Source: Phycisphaerales bacterium (GTDB lineage: Bacteria > Planctomycetota > Phycisphaerae > Phycisphaerales > SM1A02). Taken from it: a stretch of 7,934 bases of DNA. The DNA is taken from positions 1-7,934 of the forward strand of contig SKZB01000259.1 in assembly GCA_007127615.1 (NCBI GenBank), in the 5' to 3' direction. The notes below the pieces were generated by a model. The model was not told the origin of the DNA. It was given only the letters and a program-made list of their open reading frames with translations, and made no database searches. Numbering within the stretch: the stretch's first letter is position 1; every line of letters begins with the position of its first letter. The position numbers were made by a program, and so were the translations under genes. Positions 6,094 through 7,934 of this stretch are shown in pieces.

Positions 6094-6462
6094 ATGCCTG
6101 ACCCATCCCTGCTCGAAACGTTTGCGACGCCCACCGATTCGCCTTTTCTGATTGAACACACCCACGAAGAGTTCACCTCCGTCTGTCCCAAGACCGGACA
6201 TCCCGATTTCGGTGAAATCATTCTGAGGTATGTCCCCGCGGCGACGTGCGTGGAGCTCAAGAGTCTCAAGCTCTACTTCCAGTCCTTCCGGAACGAAGGG
6301 ATCTTCTACGAGGCGGTGACCAACACCATCCGTGATGATCTGGTCGCGTCTCTGCACCCCGAATGGCTTCAGATCGTGACGAAATGGCACGGCAGAGGAG
6401 GAATCCGCTCGCGCATCTTCGCCACCCACGGCGATGTCCCCGCGGAATGGAAACGCGGATGA
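6094..6462 (+). CDS. queF: NADPH-dependent preQ0 reductase QueF, short (YkvM) type
   Basis: QueF reduces the nitrile of 7-cyano-7-deazaguanine (preQ0) to the amine preQ1 with two NADPH, in the cytosolic queuosine pathway. The product has 122 residues, the size of the single-domain class. EEFTSVCPKTGHPDFG (25-40) holds the nucleophile Cys31 and the acid Asp38, seven residues apart as in the Bacillus enzyme. VELKSLKLYFQSFRNEG (53-69) is the QueF family motif for NADPH binding. FYE (71-73) follows; its Glu73 matches the substrate-binding Glu, but the residue before it is Tyr72 where the Bacillus enzyme has His96. ATG 6094 is chosen because conserved sequence begins shortly after it and the frame upstream crosses a repeat array. 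There is no clear Shine-Dalgarno. No queC, queD or queE is adjacent. It is convergent with the iron-binding protein gene, 55 bp away. Confidence 0.93.
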   Translation: MPDPSLLETFATPTDSPFLIEHTHEEFTSVCPKTGHPDFGEIILRYVPAATCVELKSLKLYFQSFRNEGIFYEAVTNTIRDDLVASLHPEWLQIVTKWHGRGGIRSRIFATHGDVPAEWKRG

Positions 6463-6466
6463 ATGG

Positions 6467-6514
6467 GACCGTTCCGTAGTGACACCGGTCCTCCCGGTTC
6501 GAACGGGAACGGTC
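6467..6514. terminator. Convergent-gene stem-loop, possible two-way terminator
   Basis: GACCGTTCC (6467-6475) pairs perfectly with GGAACGGTC (6506-6514) over a 30-nt loop. The loop can fold further as ACCGG-TCCTC-CCGGT (6484-6498). The structure fills the 55 bp between the queF stop and the stop of the opposing gene, the expected place for a shared terminator. Neither side has a T run, so the role is inferred from position. Confidence 0.45.
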
Positions 6515-6517
6515 TGA

Positions 6518-7597
6518 TCAACGTAAAGCGCCGACTCGACGCAGGAGCGCGATCGTCTGTTCCAGATCGCCCAGGCGGTTCAGGTCAACGCTGCGCAGGG
6601 TATCGGATGACAGGTCGTGCGCTGCCGCCAACTCCTTTTGGAGCGGATACTCAGCGCTTTCGTTGACGAAACGATTCTGCACCGGCTCGCTGAGCAGATA
6701 CTGCAGGAACCGTTCCGCCGCGTCGGGGTTCCGCGCCGTTTCGAGAATTCCGGCGCCGCTGATGAGCATCGTGCCGCCGAGGTCGCCGGTGCCGTTCGTG
6801 CCGGTCGGGATGTGATTGGCGACGGGGAAGGACTCACCGCGCTCGACGAGGAAGCGGTGGAGGTAGTAGTGGTTGACGAGGCCGAGATCGATTTCGCCGT
6901 CCGCCACGGCCTGTACGACCGGCATGTTGCGGGGATAGGTTCTCACTTCATTGGCGATCATGTCGCGCAGCCAGCGTTCCGTCGCGGCTTCACCCAACTC
7001 GTGCCGCATCGCGGTGACAAAGGCCTGGAAGGAGGCGTTGGACGGCGCCCAGCCGATACGGCCGCGCCATCGTTCTTCGGTCAGTTCGAGAACGGAGTCC
7101 GGCAGGTCGGTCGGATCGACGCGCTCGGTGGAATAGCTCAGGGTGCGCATGCGGCCGGTGATTCCGATCCAGCGGCCGGCATGATCGCGATCGGCGGAAT
7201 GCACCAGATCGAGAATCGGCTCCGGCAACTCACGCAGGCGGCCGCGTTCGGCGAGCACGGCCAGGCCGCCGGGATCCTGGGCGTAGAACACATCCGCCGG
7301 GCTGCGGCGGCCCTCTTCGAGAATGAGCGCCGCAAGGGGGCCGGTCGAGGCGTACTTCGTGCGAACGCGGATTCCCGTCTCCCGCCGGAACGATTCGATG
7401 ATCGGACCGACGAGCGACTCCGATCGGCCGATGTAGATCACCAGTTCCCGGTTGATCTCTCCGGACGACGCGATCGTCCCGGATGACTTTTCCGTCCCGC
7501 TGATGGCGGCATGCACCGCGACCACGACGAGGGCGATGATCACCAGCATGAGGGAGCCGGCAATGAACGGGCGGGAGGTGGATGGGCGGATGGGCAT
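6518..7597 (-). CDS. Iron(III) ABC transporter substrate-binding protein (FbpA/FutA type)
   Basis: The product has 359 residues and ATG is at 7597. GAGG lies 7 nt before the start. Residues 11-31 form a long hydrophobic segment ending VHAA; there is no lipobox Cys, so it is either a cleaved signal or a membrane anchor. Family motifs are ELVIYIGRSESLVGPIIESF (51-70), KYASTGPLAALILEEG (81-96), ADVFYAQDPGGLAVL (101-115) and GLVNHYYLHRFL (239-250). The Tyr pair 244-245 matches the iron-binding tyrosines of FbpA-class proteins, and ISGAGILETARNPDAAERFL (280-299) is a typical late segment. By family it binds Fe3+ in the periplasm and delivers it to an FbpB/FbpC membrane complex. No such permease or ATPase is adjacent: downstream is the convergent queF and upstream is a sulfatase end 194 bp away. 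A Fur-box-like site precedes the start, which supports iron control. Confidence 0.92.
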   Translation of the reverse strand: MPIRPSTSRPFIAGSLMLVIIALVVVAVHAAISGTEKSSGTIASSGEINRELVIYIGRSESLVGPIIESFRRETGIRVRTKYASTGPLAALILEEGRRSPADVFYAQDPGGLAVLAERGRLRELPEPILDLVHSADRDHAGRWIGITGRMRTLSYSTERVDPTDLPDSVLELTEERWRGRIGWAPSNASFQAFVTAMRHELGEAATERWLRDMIANEVRTYPRNMPVVQAVADGEIDLGLVNHYYLHRFLVERGESFPVANHIPTGTNGTGDLGGTMLISGAGILETARNPDAAERFLQYLLSEPVQNRFVNESAEYPLQKELAAAHDLSSDTLRSVDLNRLGDLEQTIALLRRVGALR

Positions 7598-7612
7598 GAA
7601 CAGTCCTCAAGC

Positions 7613-7633
7613 AATTGAGAATGAGTCTCGATT
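7613..7633 (-). promoter_or_regulatory. Candidate Fur box upstream of the iron-binding protein gene
   Basis: A 21-bp inverted repeat is centred on G7623, with 8 of 10 pairs matching. Its core, TGAGAAT-G-AGTCTCG, fits the 7-1-7 Fur pattern (TGATAAT-N-ATTATCA class, often seen as TGAGAAT-N-ATTCTCA). It starts 15 bp before the ATG, with the ribosome site GAGG between. Location before a gene for iron uptake makes Fur repression likely, but this is inferred. Confidence 0.68.
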
Positions 7634-7702
7634 CGCGGGGGAGGATAGCACATGCAGGGCAACCTTGGGAGGGCGGACTCGCAAAATGCGGCGGAATCCC
7701 CG

Positions 7703-7741
7703 GTGCTGCCTGACGGTGTTGCCTGACGGTGCTGCCCGGCG
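7703..7741. repeat. 13-bp tandem repeat, three copies
   Basis: Three consecutive 13-bp units: GTGCTGCCTGACG (7703-7715), GTGTTGCCTGACG (7716-7728, one change) and GTGCTGCCCGGCG (7729-7741, two changes). They lie between the sulfatase stop and the iron-binding protein gene. No coding or terminator role is visible. Confidence 0.8.
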
Positions 7742-7791
7742 GTGGATGGTCACCATTGATGACGAACGGTCGCGGTGAGCCGTGATCGGCC

Positions 7792-7934
7792 TCACCCATC
7801 GGCCGGTATCGACGCCCGGTCCCGCTCGACCGACTCGAACCAGGTCTCCAGCTCGCGACCGAGGCGCTGAACCCGGTCGGGATAGTCGGCCGCGAGATCG
7901 TGCTCCTCGTTGGGATCATCGGCCAGATTGTACA
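7792..7934 (-). CDS. C-terminal end of a sulfatase family protein, 5' part outside the window
   Basis: On the minus strand the frame that stops at TGA 7794-7792 is open to the right edge and gives 46 residues plus a split codon. It begins YNLADDPNEEHDLAADYPDR and continues with VQRLGRELETWFESV. The pattern (L)YNLxxDPxExxDLA followed by a helix ending in Trp-Phe is the usual C-terminus of arylsulfatase-type (formylglycine) sulfatases. The catalytic CxPSR region lies outside the window, so activity cannot be judged. Sulfatases are numerous in Planctomycetota. The gene reads toward the iron-binding protein gene on the same strand, with 194 bp between, so co-transcription is possible but not indicated. 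Confidence 0.82.
   Translation of the reverse strand, partial: YNLADDPNEEHDLAADYPDRVQRLGRELETWFESVERDRASIPADG

Noticed and set aside
5474..6151. Plus-strand open frame of 225 codons over the permease-queF gap
   Set aside because: It translates tandem repeats and the palindrome into low-complexity Arg/Pro/Ser-rich sequence and runs into queF in another frame.
6492..6508. tRNA T-arm-like TCCCG-GTTCGAA-CGGGA
   Set aside because: The loop is shifted by one base from the canonical T-loop and no acceptor, D or anticodon arm can be placed around it.
6617..7486. Plus-strand open frame (289 codons) opposite the iron-binding protein gene
   Set aside because: It mirrors a gene with clear FbpA-family motifs and has no motif of its own.

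Overview
The window is GC-rich, dense, unlinked-operon bacterial DNA. It most resembles Planctomycetota, perhaps Phycisphaerae. That placement is an inference from three things: a pseudopilin-like protein whose C-terminal half looks planctomycetal, a C-terminal sulfatase fragment, and long non-coding stretches of degenerate short-period repeats. No rRNA, tRNA, transposase, integrase or CRISPR array was found.

Layout from left to right. The 3' part of a renalase-like FAD-dependent amine oxidoreductase (+) runs in from the left edge. Its stop codon lies inside a purine-rich array of 8-bp units (952-1047). A DUF481 outer-membrane beta-barrel gene (-, 1232-2167) follows, with a clear intrinsic terminator at 1163-1192. 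Divergent from it is a compact + strand trio: two short lipoprotein-like genes with a 4-bp overlap and similar layout, then a pilin-like gene that lacks the usual Glu at +5. Convergent with the trio is an ABC-3 family (ZnuB/MntB/TroC type) metal permease (-, 4535-5473). Next is a gene-free stretch of about 620 bp (5474-6093) holding a 12-bp tandem repeat, a C-rich segment, a 26-bp perfect AT-rich palindrome and a 7-bp-period array. queF (+, 6094-6462) follows, convergent with an FbpA/FutA-type iron-binding protein gene (-, 6518-7597) that has a good Fur-box candidate just upstream of its start. The window ends in the last 46 codons of a sulfatase (-), a real coding end that lacks a start codon in the window.

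Functionally the window is a patchwork: envelope proteins, one tRNA-modification enzyme (queuosine pathway) and two separated parts of metal importers. The permease has no ATPase or binding protein beside it, and the iron-binding protein has no permease or ATPase beside it. They belong to different transporter families and are not partners. I see no defence system or obvious new multi-gene system. The most unusual material is non-coding: two fixed-period degenerate arrays (8 bp and 7 bp) and the isolated AT-rich palindrome.
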